From positions 310,001 through 374,000 of the forward strand of contig CAWGTF010000015.1 in the NCBI GenBank assembly GCA_963825425.1: 64,000 nucleotides of DNA, given 5' to 3'. This document shows, in pieces, positions 45,563 to 55,220 of the stretch. Every line of letters begins with the position of its first letter. Position 1 is the first letter of the stretch. Origin of the DNA: PALSA-607 sp963825425 (GTDB taxonomy: Bacteria > Actinomycetota > Actinomycetes > Acidothermales > Acidothermaceae). The notes under the pieces are model-generated. The model did no database searches. It worked only from the letters and a program-made list of their open reading frames with translations, and was not told the DNA's origin. The translations under genes and the position numbers were made by a program.

Positions 45563-46371
45563 CCGCCGCGCCGACAGCAAACACCACCGCAGCAACCGCC
45601 CTCACTTGCCGGAACCTGCGCAAATCCTTCGGCGGGAAAGTCGCGGTAGATGGCGCGCAGATCGACGTCCCGCAAGGACTCGTCACCGCCCTCATCGGGC
45701 CCAATGGCGCGGGCAAAAGCACAGTGGTGAACATGTTCTCCGGATTCATGCAGCCGGATGCCGGAACCATTCAGCTCGACGAGATTGACGTGACGGGCTG
45801 GGCGAGCCATCGCATCGCCCGACGAGGCCTGATCAGAACATTTCAACTGTCACGCGAGCTGCAAGGGCTCACCGTGCTGGAAAACCTTCTCGTCACACCC
45901 ACGAATCAGCTCGGCGAATCGCTGAAGAACATCTACTTCCGTCCGGGGAAGGTCAAGCAACAGGAACGCGAATACCTCGAGCGGGCCTGCCAACTCCTGA
46001 ACGACTACGGGCTGTATGAGGTGCGTGCCAACTGGGCGCGCGAGCTTTCAGGCGGCCAGAAGCGACTGCTCGAACTCGCTCGGGCAGTCATGGCTCAACC
46101 TCGGGTGCTGCTGCTCGATGAGCCCATGGCCGGTGTCAACCCGGTGCTCGTCGACCAGATCGGCGCACACATTCTCAAACTGAAATCTGACGGAGTGACC
46201 GTGCTGATGGTCGAACACAACCTCGGCGTCGTCGAACGAATCTGCGACCACGTCGTCGTCCTGGCGGAAGGCCGAACGCTCGCGACAGGGCGCATGAGCG
46301 ATCTGCGAAGCAACCCCGCGGTCGTGCAGTCGTACTTGGGAGGGGTGCTCGATGCCCGCCTTGACAGCTGA
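45559..46371 (+). CDS. livG: ABC transporter ATP-binding protein LivG
   Basis: A 270-residue ATPase with Walker A GPNGAGKST, Q-loop RTFQLS, signature LSGGQKRLLELARA, Walker B VLLLDEPMAG and H-loop MVEHNLG. The order and the C-terminal LATGRMSDLRSNPAVVQSYLGG identify the LivG type. It starts within the livM stop codon and overlaps livF by 20 bases. Confidence 0.94.
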   Translation: MTAAPTANTTAATALTCRNLRKSFGGKVAVDGAQIDVPQGLVTALIGPNGAGKSTVVNMFSGFMQPDAGTIQLDEIDVTGWASHRIARRGLIRTFQLSRELQGLTVLENLLVTPTNQLGESLKNIYFRPGKVKQQEREYLERACQLLNDYGLYEVRANWARELSGGQKRLLELARAVMAQPRVLLLDEPMAGVNPVLVDQIGAHILKLKSDGVTVLMVEHNLGVVERICDHVVVLAEGRTLATGRMSDLRSNPAVVQSYLGGVLDARLDS

Positions 46372-47089
46372 AGACATCACCGCGGGCTACTCGCGGGTGC
46401 CGATCATTCGCGACGTCAGGCTCACCGCCGAGGCAGGCACGATCACGACCATCGTCGGGCCCAACGGCGCCGGCAAGTCCACCTTTGCGAAGGCACTGTG
46501 CGGCGTCCTCAAGCCGATCACGGGCCGCATCTGGGTAGGCGACCGCGAGATCACCAAACTGCCCGGCCACCACATCCCGCGCAACGGTCTTGCCTACGTG
46601 CCACAAAATGAGAACGTTTTCGTCTCGATGACGGTTCGCGAGAACCTCGAGGTCGCCAGCTACATCCGACCCGGGAACAGCAACGCGAAAATCGCCGAAG
46701 TCCTAGCGGTCTTCCCAGACCTGGCGGCTGCCGAGGGCAAGCGGGCCGGTCAGCTATCCGGTGGCCAACAAAACATGCTCGCCATGGCGCGATCACTGAT
46801 GGTCGATCCCAAAGTGATCATTTTCGACGAGCCAACGGCGGGGCTGTCGCCCGCCTACACCTCGATCGTTTGGCAGCAGATCGAGCGGATCGCGTCCACC
46901 GGAACAGCGGCCATCGTGGTCGAACAAAACGTCGACCGAGCACTCACCCACGCCGACCGCGTGTACGTACTCGTCGCCGGAACCAACTACGTCGACGGTA
47001 CCAGCGCAGAGATCGGGGCGCTCGACCTCGGCGCGATCTTCCTCGGCCACAGCAAGGCCGAGTTCGACAACCAACAGAAGGCTCAGTAA
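46352..47089 (+). CDS. livF: ABC transporter ATP-binding protein LivF
   Basis: A 245-residue ATPase: Walker A GPNGAGKST, YVPQNENVFVSMTVRENL (the LivF-type Q-loop region), signature LSGGQQNMLAMARS, Walker B VIIFDEPTAGLSP, and VVEQNVDRALTHADRVYVL. GGGAGGGG lies inside the end of livG just before ATG 46352. The substrate-binding protein gene follows after 27 bases. Confidence 0.94.
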   Translation: MPALTAEDITAGYSRVPIIRDVRLTAEAGTITTIVGPNGAGKSTFAKALCGVLKPITGRIWVGDREITKLPGHHIPRNGLAYVPQNENVFVSMTVRENLEVASYIRPGNSNAKIAEVLAVFPDLAAAEGKRAGQLSGGQQNMLAMARSLMVDPKVIIFDEPTAGLSPAYTSIVWQQIERIASTGTAAIVVEQNVDRALTHADRVYVLVAGTNYVDGTSAEIGALDLGAIFLGHSKAEFDNQQKAQ

Positions 47090-47116
47090 CTCACCCCTCC
47101 TAAAGGAGAACCGACC

Positions 47117-48520
47117 ATGCTCGTGCACAGAGCTCACCTGCGGAAATGGACCACCGCGACACTCGCGGCATCCATCCTTGTCACCACCGTTGCAGCCTGC
47201 AGCAGCAAGAAGAGTAATAGCAGTAGTCCTACCAGTACTTCTGCGAGTAGCAGTGCCACCGGCGCTCCCAGCAGCGGTACCCCGACTCCCGCCAATGGGG
47301 CCGCGAGCAGTCCCGTCAGTTCTGGCACAGCCAACAGCGCCACCCCCTCGAGCGCTTCGACTGCCAGTGCAGGGACCAATGGCTCGATCAACCTGGGCGA
47401 AATCTTTCCTTTCACAGGTTCGAAGGCGCAGCTCGCCGACTGGGGCACGCATGGGGTCCAAGCAGCGGTTCAAGACATCAACAAGAACGGCGGCGTGCTC
47501 GGCAAGACTCTGAATGTGGTGTCGGCGGACGACGCCGCCGACTCCGTTGACGCACTCCCCGCCTTGCGGAAACTGCTCTTGTCGCACCCGAAGGTCGTCA
47601 TCGGACCGTTCTCACCCACCATCGAAGCAGTGATCAACGACTTCGCCCCCAACGATGTCGCGGACTTTATGATCGGAGGTACCTCACAGCTCGACAATAT
47701 GAACTTCCCGTACGTCTTTCGGACGTCCTCGTCCGACACGACCGAGGCGACGGCCATGGCGATCTATGCATGGAACGCCGGCTACAAGACTGCGTCACTG
47801 ATCTTCGACAACTCCGCGAACTCGCAAGGCTTCGTCGCCCCCCTTACTGCGGCATTCACTAAGCTCGGCGGGCAGGTAGTTTCCAACCAGGCGATCGTTC
47901 CGGACCAGAGTTCTTACCGATCCGAACTCGTGAAGGCCTTCACAGGCAAACCCCAAGTCGTCTTCTCTTCGTTCGACACCAAGACGGCTTCGACGCTTTG
48001 GTCCGACGCCGGACAGCTCGGCTACCTCAGCACGCCGTGGGTGGGCGACGACTCAGCGGCCGGTGCAGACTACGCGAAGGCATTCGGCCCCACCGCAAAC
48101 TCAGACCTGCTCGCGGCGCTACCCGCTCCGCCGACCGGTACCGGCTACAGCCACTTCCTGGCCGCCTACGGCGCGGCGTACCCGGGCGCAACACCGTTGC
48201 CGGCAACGTACAACATCTACGACGCCGTGATCATCGCGGCACTAGCGATGACCGAAGCCAAGAACACCGATCCTAAGGCGTGGATCACCGACGTCACCGA
48301 CGTCTCGAACCCGCCCGGAACGATCTGCAACGACTACGCCACGTGTGTCGGTTTGCTCAACTCCGGGCAGCCCATCAACTTCGAAGGCGCTGGCGGCTCC
48401 GACGACTTCAACGCCCACCACAACGTGTTCAGCGGGTTCTCGATCGTCGGATTCAACGGAACAGCCAACAAGCAGGTCGCGGCCGTGACAGCCGCCGACA
48501 TCGCGAAGCTCACAGGCTGA
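47117..48520 (+). CDS. Liv-type ABC substrate-binding lipoprotein
   Basis: A 467-residue type I periplasmic-binding-fold protein. A lipoprotein signal ends in TTVAACSSKK (lipobox VAAC). A Ser/Thr/Ala-rich linker runs to about residue 85. The Leu/Ile/Val-binding-type domain follows (SINLGEIFPFTGSKAQLADWG, AVQDINKNGGVLGKTLNVV, VVIGPFSPTIEAVIND). AAAGGAGAAC precedes ATG 47117. Its position between hmgA and fahA and behind a hydrolase gene suggests that the ligand is an aromatic or phenyl-acid compound rather than a branched-chain amino acid; that is inference. Confidence 0.9.
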   Translation: MLVHRAHLRKWTTATLAASILVTTVAACSSKKSNSSSPTSTSASSSATGAPSSGTPTPANGAASSPVSSGTANSATPSSASTASAGTNGSINLGEIFPFTGSKAQLADWGTHGVQAAVQDINKNGGVLGKTLNVVSADDAADSVDALPALRKLLLSHPKVVIGPFSPTIEAVINDFAPNDVADFMIGGTSQLDNMNFPYVFRTSSSDTTEATAMAIYAWNAGYKTASLIFDNSANSQGFVAPLTAAFTKLGGQVVSNQAIVPDQSSYRSELVKAFTGKPQVVFSSFDTKTASTLWSDAGQLGYLSTPWVGDDSAAGADYAKAFGPTANSDLLAALPAPPTGTGYSHFLAAYGAAYPGATPLPATYNIYDAVIIAALAMTEAKNTDPKAWITDVTDVSNPPGTICNDYATCVGLLNSGQPINFEGAGGSDDFNAHHNVFSGFSIVGFNGTANKQVAAVTAADIAKLTG

Positions 48521-48539
48521 GCTAACAGCAGCTACCCGC

Positions 48540-48574
48540 CCCCTGCGCCGCGGTGCACCGCCGCGGCGCAGGGG
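48540..48574. terminator. Bidirectional terminator between liv operon and fahA
   Basis: A perfect 14-base stem, CCCCTGCGCCGCGG (48540-48553) with CCGCGGCGCAGGGG (48561-48574), and a 7-base loop. It lies between the livK-type gene and the convergent fahA. Confidence 0.9.
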
Positions 48575-48613
48575 CGCGCGGGGTCCACCGCAATCCGCAG
48601 CAACCTGCCACCG

Positions 48614-49831
48614 CTACGAGTCCACCGGATGAGGATGAGCAACACGGAAGTTCAGCCCGACGATCTGGCCGCTGACCTCGCCGAGAGTGATCCGCCCGGC
48701 TGGATGCAGGAGCCGTCGCGCGGATCACCACGATGTCGCCATCGGCCAGGAATGTCCGCGGTCCCTTGCCGGTCAGCACGGATCGCTCCCCGTTCCAGCT
48801 CAGTTCCATCAGGCTGCCGTACTGATCGGCGCGCGGACCACTGACGGTTCCTGAGGCGTACAGATCGCCGGTGCGCAGACTCGCGCCGTTGACCGTCATG
48901 TGCGCCAGCATCTGGGCGGGTGTCCAGTACATCGAAGCGAACGGCGGCGACGACACAACTGTTCCGTTGACCTCGACCGTGAGTTCGAGATCGAGCGCGT
49001 CGCTGCGTCCCTCGTCGTCCAGGTACGGCTGCACCTGCTGGTTGCGCGTCGGGCGGACGCACCCACGCCGCATCGAGTGCACCGAGTGGCGTGATCCACG
49101 CCGCGATGCTGGTAGCGAACGACTTGCCCAGGAACGGACCGAGCGGGACGTACTCCCAAGCTTGGATGTCGCGCGCCGACCAGTCGTTCACCAAGCAGAT
49201 GCCGAAGACATGCGAGCGGAAGTCATCGACACCGACGCTGGTGCCCAGCGACGAGCCGACACCGACGACGAATCCCACCTCTGCCTCGATGTCCAGCCGC
49301 GTCGACGGGCCGACGACGATCGATCCGTCAACGTTCCGGTGCTGCCCGTTTGGTCGCGTGATCGGCGTTCCGCTGACGACGACGGTGCCGGCGCGACCGT
49401 GGTACCCGATCGGCATGTGCTCCCAGTTCGCACTCAGCGGCGGCCCGTCGGGTCGCAGCATCCGGCCGATGTTCGAGGCATGGTCGCGCGACGCGTAGAA
49501 GTCGACGTAGTCGGCGACGTCGAACGGCATCAGTTCGGTCGTGCCAGCAAGCGGACGCAGTGACTCGTCGAGCCGCGCGTCTGCACCGCTGCCTATGGCG
49601 TCGAGCAGCGCGCCGCGAACGTCCGCCCACACCTGCGGTCCCGCCCCAAGGAAAGGGTCGAGCCGACCCGCAGTGAACAGATCGGCGAGCATGCCGCCGT
49701 CCAGGAATGCAGCCAGGTCAACGAGGTCGGTGCCCAACCGGACGCCCGCCACAACGCGGCCGTGCTCGATCGCGCACCCGACCATACGGCAGGTGGAATG
49801 CCTCTGCCGCGGTCCAGTCGCGCGCGCTCAT
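48614..49831 (-). CDS. fahA: Fumarylacetoacetase, frameshifted
   Basis: About 405 residues. It hydrolyses fumarylacetoacetate to fumarate and acetoacetate, the last step of homogentisate breakdown. MSARDWTAAEAFHLPYG lies at the 5' end. After an indel near 49775-49790 follows VGCAIEHGRVVAGVRLGTDLVDLAAF, FDVADYVDFYASRDHASNIG and NWEHMPIGYHGRAGTVV, the metal site DIEAEVGFVVG and NDWSARDIQAWEYVPLGPFLGKSF. A shift near 49045-49075 leads to TRNQQVQPYLDDE and a third near 48695-48725 to RITLGEVSGQIVGLNFR and the stop. All parts are in family order, so this is one gene with base errors. It is convergent with the liv operon. Confidence 0.88.
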
Positions 49832-49841
49832 ACGTACTTGC

Positions 49842-50810
49842 TTACCAGGAGTAGGCCTCTGGTGCTTCGCCGCCCGGGCCGGGCCAGATCTCGTCGAGTC
49901 GGGCGAGCGCCTTTTCGTCGAGCTTGATCTCGGTGGCCCGCACCACGCCGTCCAGCTGGGCTAGCGTCCGCGGGCCAATGATGGGCGCCGTCACCGCGGG
50001 CTGATGCAACAGCCATGCGAGCGCGACGTTCGCGGGCTCTTCGCCAAGCTCGTCGCAGAATGCCTCGTAGGCTTCAACGGCCGGCCGGTTCGCGGTGAGG
50101 GTGTCGTCGGCGCGGCCACTCTTGCTGCGGTTGCTGTCCTGCTTGCGCAAGATGCCGCCGAGCAAACCGCCCTGTAGCGGGCTCCACGGAATGACACCGA
50201 GGCCGTAGTCGAGCGCTGCAGGAAGAAGCTCCAGCTCGACCGCGCGAACCGCGAGGTTGTACAGCGACTGCTCGGCAACCAGGCCGAGGAAGTTGCGCCG
50301 GCGCGCAGCTTCTTGTGCCTTCGCGATGTGCCACCCAGCAAAGTTCGATGAACCGGCGTAGATGATTTTCCCTTGCGCACGCAGGATTTCGTACGCTTCC
50401 CAGATCTCGTCCCATGACGCGGCGCGGTCGACGTGGTGCATCTGGTAGATGTCGATGTAGTCGGTCTGCAAACGCTTCAGCGATGCGTCGCACGCGCGGC
50501 GGATGTTCAGCGCCGACAGCTTCCCGTCGTTGGGCCACTCGGTCATGTCGCCATAGAGCTTGGTGGCGAGAACCGTCTTTTCACGACGACCGTCACCGCG
50601 AGAGAACCAGTTGCCGATGATGTTCTCGGTCAGGCCCTTGTTCTCCCAGCCGTAGACATTCGCCGTGTCGAAGAAGTTGATGCCGAGCTCGTGGGCGCGA
50701 TCCATGATGTCGTGGCTGTCGGTGACATCGGTCACGGTCCCGAAGTTCATGGTGCCGAGGCAGAGGCGGCTGACGCTGAGGCGGGTTCGGCCAAGTTGTG
50801 TGTAGTCCAT
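49842..50810 (-). CDS. Aldo/keto reductase (YajO/PhrH-like, AKR superfamily)
   Basis: A 322-residue NADPH-dependent barrel enzyme: MDYTQLGRTRLSVSRLCLGTMNFG at the N-terminus, catalytic Asp/Tyr in FFDTANVYGWE, Lys in LATKLYG, His in YQMHHVDR, and the phosphate-binding VTAPIIGPRTLAQLDG near the end. The substrate is unknown. It ends only ten bases upstream of the fahA start and could be co-transcribed with it. Confidence 0.92.
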   Translation of the reverse strand: MDYTQLGRTRLSVSRLCLGTMNFGTVTDVTDSHDIMDRAHELGINFFDTANVYGWENKGLTENIIGNWFSRGDGRREKTVLATKLYGDMTEWPNDGKLSALNIRRACDASLKRLQTDYIDIYQMHHVDRAASWDEIWEAYEILRAQGKIIYAGSSNFAGWHIAKAQEAARRRNFLGLVAEQSLYNLAVRAVELELLPAALDYGLGVIPWSPLQGGLLGGILRKQDSNRSKSGRADDTLTANRPAVEAYEAFCDELGEEPANVALAWLLHQPAVTAPIIGPRTLAQLDGVVRATEIKLDEKALARLDEIWPGPGGEAPEAYSW

Positions 50811-50866
50811 CTCTCAATCATTTCACGCCCATGCCGGACGCCGGTTGGCCGGTGTCCGTTCGCAGG

Positions 50867-52200
50867 CTAGGGCGCTGGCCGCGTGGGCGTCGACGTCTGA
50901 TCGTTGTAAACAGCGGGATATAGCGGCGTGCCTCCGGCGCCGACGATGATGTACGCACGCGTTGCCACAAAGCCAGGCACGTTGAAGCTGCCGTCGAAGA
51001 CGCACAGCGATGTTGGCTTCGTACTGGTGTGCTTCGCATCGTGCTCGACCGCGGCTGGCTGACTCGGGGTGCCCGACACAAGATCCAGATAACGGTTTGC
51101 CGCTCCGACCGTAGTATCGAAGCCTGCGACAACCGCGGACGCCGAATTTTGGCTCGCGACAGTAGTGAAGCACTGCTGGATCGCGTCAGGGTCGCCGATC
51201 GGGTCGACCCATGGGCGGAAGTCAGTCGATGATCGTCTGGCACAAACTCGCTTCGGATGCCGGCAACGTGCACGTCACCTCGGCCGCCTCGTCACCCATG
51301 GTCGGTATCGGTCGAGGGGAATACCGGATCTGGCCACGCGCGGTGTAGCGGCCACCCGACGGTGTCCCGATCCCAGCGACGCCTGGTGGGTCAATGAAAT
51401 CGGCAGTCGTGTGGTCGACACGGGTGAACCGCTCGCCAGCCGGGACCTTGTGGCACTGCTCAGCGTCGCTGGTCACGCCGAGGTCGGGCATGGCTGCGCA
51501 AGTGAGCTCGAAGGGGATCTGCGCGCTTACACCGAAGGTCGCACCGATGCCCTCGCGGACGTCTTTCGTGTAAGCGTTGCCCGTCGTTGCCGACGACGAC
51601 TTCCGGGCGGGGCGATGAAGAGGAACTCGTTGCCGTCAGCGGCGTCGATCGCACTGCAATGCCAGCCGCGAGGCCCGACCACCGACATGTTGTGCAACCC
51701 GTCGGTGTAGTTCGCCAGCTGCGACGAGACCGGCGCGGGAACGATCACCGACTTCACGGGGCCAGCCGGACCAGGGTCGTTGATGCCGTATTGCGTCGGG
51801 CATTCGACGACCGGCAACGTCACGAGTGTCAGCGCCGTGGGCGTTGCCGAAGCAACGGCCGACGGCGATACGGGCGCGGACTGCACTGAGTGACGACGCG
51901 GACGGCGTGGGCGCTGGCGACGACGGATGCGGTGACGGCGGTGTGTGACGGCGTGGGCGAAGGCGAACTCGGAACCGTGACCACCGGCGAGAAGCCATCG
52001 CGATCGGAGTGCGTGCTGATGGCCCAGCCACCGACGCCGATGCCCCCGACGACCACTGCCGCAGCCGTGACCGCTGCCGCAGCTCGCCGTCGCCGCAACA
52101 GACGTGATGTGCGAAGCGACCGGTCGAGCAGGTCTGCGACCTGAGCGCGATCGCCGACGGCATGCATCGCCGTCCGCAGTCGATCGTCGAACTCGCTCAT
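50867..52200 (-). CDS. Membrane-anchored hypothetical protein coupled to the sigma factor gene, frameshifted
   Basis: About 445 residues, family not recognised. The cytoplasmic N-terminus (MSEFDDRLRTAMHAVGDRAQVADLLDRS) is followed by basic residues and one transmembrane helix near residues 40-60. A long external part with several Cys follows (CPTQYG, RGWHCSAID, ELTCAAMPDLG, AEQCHKVPAG, VTCTLP). The external part is read through three frame changes (near 51870-51890, 51590-51605 and 51220-51235) and ends at 50867. Its ATG overlaps the sigma factor stop (ATGA, 52197-52200). By position it may be the sigma factor's membrane partner, although no zinc anti-sigma motif (HxxxCxxC) is visible. Confidence 0.65.
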
Positions 52201-52748
52201 GGGGTCACCCCTTCATCTGCGTGCGCCGGCGCTAGCTCAGGGCACAACCGCTTGAGCTTCGCGAGTGCCTTCGCGGTCTGGCTCTTGACCGTGCCAACAG
52301 AGCAACTGAGAACGGTCGCGGCCTCGGATTCGGTCTGGTCTTCGAAGAACCGCAGCGCGATCACTGCTCGTTGCCGCGGCGTGAGTTGGTCAAGTGCACG
52401 GGCCACCGAAACCCGAAGAACCACGGCGTCCGCGTTGTCGCCGGCCGGCAGTTCTGGGACGACGCCGGGCAGCGTTTCCAAGACCCGCTTGCGCCGCCAC
52501 CAGTCGACCTGCAGGTGGTACATCACCTTGCGGGTGTAGGCCTCGGCATTTCCGTGCTCGCTCAGTCGGCTCCAGGCGAGGTGGGTGCGGGCGAGCGCCG
52601 ACTGAACGAGGTCTTCGGCGAGACCTTGATCGCCGGTCAGGACGAATGCGGCTCGCAGCAGCGCAGCCGTGCGCCCCCGCACAAAGTCGGCGTAGTCGGC
52701 ATCGGCGCGCGCAGCGGAAGCGCCGCTGTCGATCCCCCGCACGTCCAC
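52197..52748 (-). CDS. SigE-family (ECF-like) RNA polymerase sigma factor
   Basis: A 183-residue sigma-70-family factor. Region 2 is DYADFVRGRTAALLRAAFVLTGDQGLAEDLVQSALARTHLAW-like with the Trp-rich YTRKVMYHLQVDWWRRK. Region 4 is LDQLTPRQRAVIALRFFEDQTESEAATVLSCSVGTVKSQTAKAL. The wording matches the actinobacterial SigE family (SigM/SigL-like, about 170 residues). The start GTG 52748 follows AAGGAG at a good distance. The long open frame upstream to 53477 is a shadow of the opposite gene. It is coupled to the membrane protein gene downstream and divergent from the propeller gene. Confidence 0.92.
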   Translation of the reverse strand: MDVRGIDSGASAARADADYADFVRGRTAALLRAAFVLTGDQGLAEDLVQSALARTHLAWSRLSEHGNAEAYTRKVMYHLQVDWWRRKRVLETLPGVVPELPAGDNADAVVLRVSVARALDQLTPRQRAVIALRFFEDQTESEAATVLSCSVGTVKSQTAKALAKLKRLCPELAPAHADEGVTP

Positions 52749-52868
52749 GGTGCTCCTTGCGGCGCAGACTCGTCTTGCGCCTCGCCACTGTAGACGTGCA
52801 TCCCGGGAGGAATGGTTGCCGTCGAGCCGACGGGTTTGTCGGCGTCCGGCGCGATCTGACAGCCTGCG

Positions 52869-54008
52869 ATGGTGCGTAAAGCCCGGACGGCGATTGGCTG
52901 GCTCCTCGCCCTGACATTGGGCGGGCTCGCAACGGGAACCGCGACTGCTCATGCGGCCTCGGGTGACTCGACTCTGCTCTTCCACTTTGCCGATTCGCAG
53001 ATCAGCGAGTCGAGCGGCCTGGGTACTAGCTCGTACGGCGACGGCATCGTCTACACGCACAACGACAGTGGTGACACGGCACGCTTCTTCGCGGTGAATT
53101 CGAGTGGTGCAACCGTCGCGATCTACACCTTGAAAGGGGCGACGGCCCACGACTGGGAAGACATGGAAACCGGCACCGATGCCAGTGGCAAGCCGGTGCT
53201 GTACTTCGGCGACATCGGCGACAACGCAGTGAAGCGCACCGAGATCGATGTGTACCAGGTGCCGGAGCCGCGTGGACCGAGCGCGAACGTGCCGTGGATC
53301 CGGTACCGGTTCACGTACCCGGACGGCCCGCACAATGCCGAGACCTTGATGGTCGACCCGCACACCCATCGGATCTTCATTGCCAGCAAGGCGGCGATCG
53401 GCGACGGGCTGCTCTACGAAGCGCCCGCGGTGTTGAGCACGACCGCGATCAACATGCTGGCGGTTGTGACGCCGCAACGGACCGTGCCGATGTTGACGAC
53501 GGCGGGCGACATCTCACCCGACGGCAAGCTCATGGTGCTGCTGACCTACTTCAGTGCGTACTGGTCGGTCGGCGTCAACGGCGAACTGCACGAGTTCCCC
53601 GTTACCGAGCAGCGACAGGACGAGGCGATCGCGTTCACCCGCGACGGAAAGTCGGTCATTGTCGGTAGCGAGGGCGTGCACAGCGCGGTGTATCGCATTG
53701 CGCTGCCAGCCGAAGCGATCGCCGCAGATGCGGCGGCCGACGGGCACCCCGACGACCAACGCCCGGGTTCCGACTGCGCAGCCAACGCTGAAGCCAACAG
53801 CGATCGCCTGCACCTCCGCGTCCCGTCGGCGCTGGTGAGTACGTTGCCGGGCCCGTCGAAAGCTGGCTCGTCGAACGGACCGTCGCCCTCGACGTCCGCC
53901 TCGCACTCGTTAGGCGGCTGGCTGTGGGTTGTGCTTGTTGTCGTGATCTGCGGTGGGTTGCTCGTCGTCGCGCAACGCTTTCAGTGGTGGCCCTGGCGTC
54001 GCCGATAA
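52869..54008 (+). CDS. Secreted/anchored beta-propeller-like hypothetical protein
   Basis: A 379-residue protein. A signal peptide lies in residues 1-30 (WLLALTLGGLATGTATAHAA). A beta-rich domain has propeller-like strands: SESSGLGTSSYGDGIVYTHND, DWEDMETGTD, YFGDIGDNAVKRTEIDVYQV, AETLMVDPHTHRIFIASK. A Pro/Ser-rich stalk and a C-terminal helix with a basic end follow (WLWVVLVVVICGGLLVVAQRF). It is probably membrane-anchored with the domain outside. The family is not named with confidence; it resembles esterase-like or WD40-like actinobacterial exported proteins. Its last 99 bases overlap the convergent MFS gene. Confidence 0.7.
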   Translation: MVRKARTAIGWLLALTLGGLATGTATAHAASGDSTLLFHFADSQISESSGLGTSSYGDGIVYTHNDSGDTARFFAVNSSGATVAIYTLKGATAHDWEDMETGTDASGKPVLYFGDIGDNAVKRTEIDVYQVPEPRGPSANVPWIRYRFTYPDGPHNAETLMVDPHTHRIFIASKAAIGDGLLYEAPAVLSTTAINMLAVVTPQRTVPMLTTAGDISPDGKLMVLLTYFSAYWSVGVNGELHEFPVTEQRQDEAIAFTRDGKSVIVGSEGVHSAVYRIALPAEAIAADAAADGHPDDQRPGSDCAANAEANSDRLHLRVPSALVSTLPGPSKAGSSNGPSPSTSASHSLGGWLWVVLVVVICGGLLVVAQRFQWWPWRRR

Positions 54009-55170
54009 CGACGAGGCGACACTGACCGCCTTGGGCGGACGACGTGTGGTTGCGACGCCTGCAGCGGCCAGCAACACGAAGACCGGAACCACGGTCATCG
54101 CGGTGTGAGATCCGACGTGGTCGGCGAGGGCACCGAGTCCGAATGGGGCGGCGCCGACGGCGAACCCACCGCCGAGTGCCGCGTAGGCCGTCGCCAGATC
54201 TGGGCGGCCGTCGGAAAATCCCACTGCTCTGCGTGATCGCGAGCGGGTACTGCAGCGAAATGCCGAGCCCCACGATGAACAGTCCCGCGAACGCAAGCAC
54301 CGGGTTCGCCGAAACCCAGAAGATGCCGAATCCCACGATGGAGATGCCAAACACGGACAACAAGAGTGCGTCGGCGGTGTAGCGCAAAGTCAGCCGCCCC
54401 GATGCGAATCGGCCAATCGTCATGCCGGTCACGATTGCCGTCACCCCAGTTGCGGCGGTGCCTTTCGAGAGGCCGTCATGGTGGTGCAAGACGTCTGAGC
54501 ACCAGATCGTCATAGAGAACTCGATCGCATTCGTCATGACGATGACGAAGCATGCGCGCCAGTATTCGCGCGACAGCCGGTTGCCGTCCGGATGCGGCTC
54601 GACCGGCGCGTCAGGAATGTCGTCGAACCGAACTCGGCGAGCGAATACCGCGGCGACAACAGCAGCGAACACCACCGTCACGAGCACGCCGGCGCGCCAG
54701 CCGACGCCAATCGATACCGCACCCCCGACGAGAAGCGGCGCCACAATGCCGCACGCCGATCCGAGCCCATTCGCCTGAGTGACCGCGGTGCCGCCAGCCG
54801 CGCCGGCGTGATGGGCCGTCAACACCGCCACCGAAATGTTCAACACCATCGTGCCGCCGAACCCTGCCAGCACCGCACCGCCGATGGTCACCGCGACCAC
54901 GTCGCATGAGACGAACACGACAACGCTCAGCGACAAGATGCCGAGCGCCACCCACATCATGCGCGCCCGGCCAAAACGCCTGATCAGTCGCGGGGCGATG
55001 ACGGCGGTCAGCATCGCGCCGACGGCGAGACCCGTTCCGTGCAGGCCGGAGATCGCGCGGCTGGTGTGCTCGTCGTCGCGCAGCAGCGTCACCGACGGCG
55101 TGAACGAGTACAGGAAGTATCCGTAGATGGCCAGCTGGAGATAGGTCATCCAGGTCAAGCGATCGCGCAC
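53910..55170 (-). CDS. MFS transporter, frameshifted near 3' end
   Basis: About 420 residues and twelve helices (MRDRLTWMTYLQLAIYGYFLYSFTP, APRLIRRFGRARMMWVALG as the A-motif, GFGIFWVSANPVLAFAGLFIVGLGISLQYPL). At about 54210-54235 the frame changes, and the protein continues DLATAYAALGGGFAVGAAPFGLGALADHVG and ends at 53910. The substrate is unknown. GTG 55170 is the start. It overlaps the convergent propeller gene by 99 bases, which may reflect a further base error. Confidence 0.82.
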
Positions 55171-55205
55171 TAACCCGGACGTCGAGTTGCCGGCGTCCGG
55201 GTTAG
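55170..55205. terminator. Terminator after serC
   Basis: CTAACCCGGACG (55170-55181) pairs perfectly with CGTCCGGGTTAG (55194-55205) around a 12-base loop. It lies just after the serC stop at 55221 and touches the MFS start codon downstream. Confidence 0.85.
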
Positions 55206-55220
55206 TGGAGGTGTCTTTCG

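Noticed and set aside
52748..53477. Long N-terminal extension of the sigma factor
   Set aside because: The part upstream of 52748 is antisense to the propeller gene. GTG 52748 has a good ribosome site and gives the normal family length.
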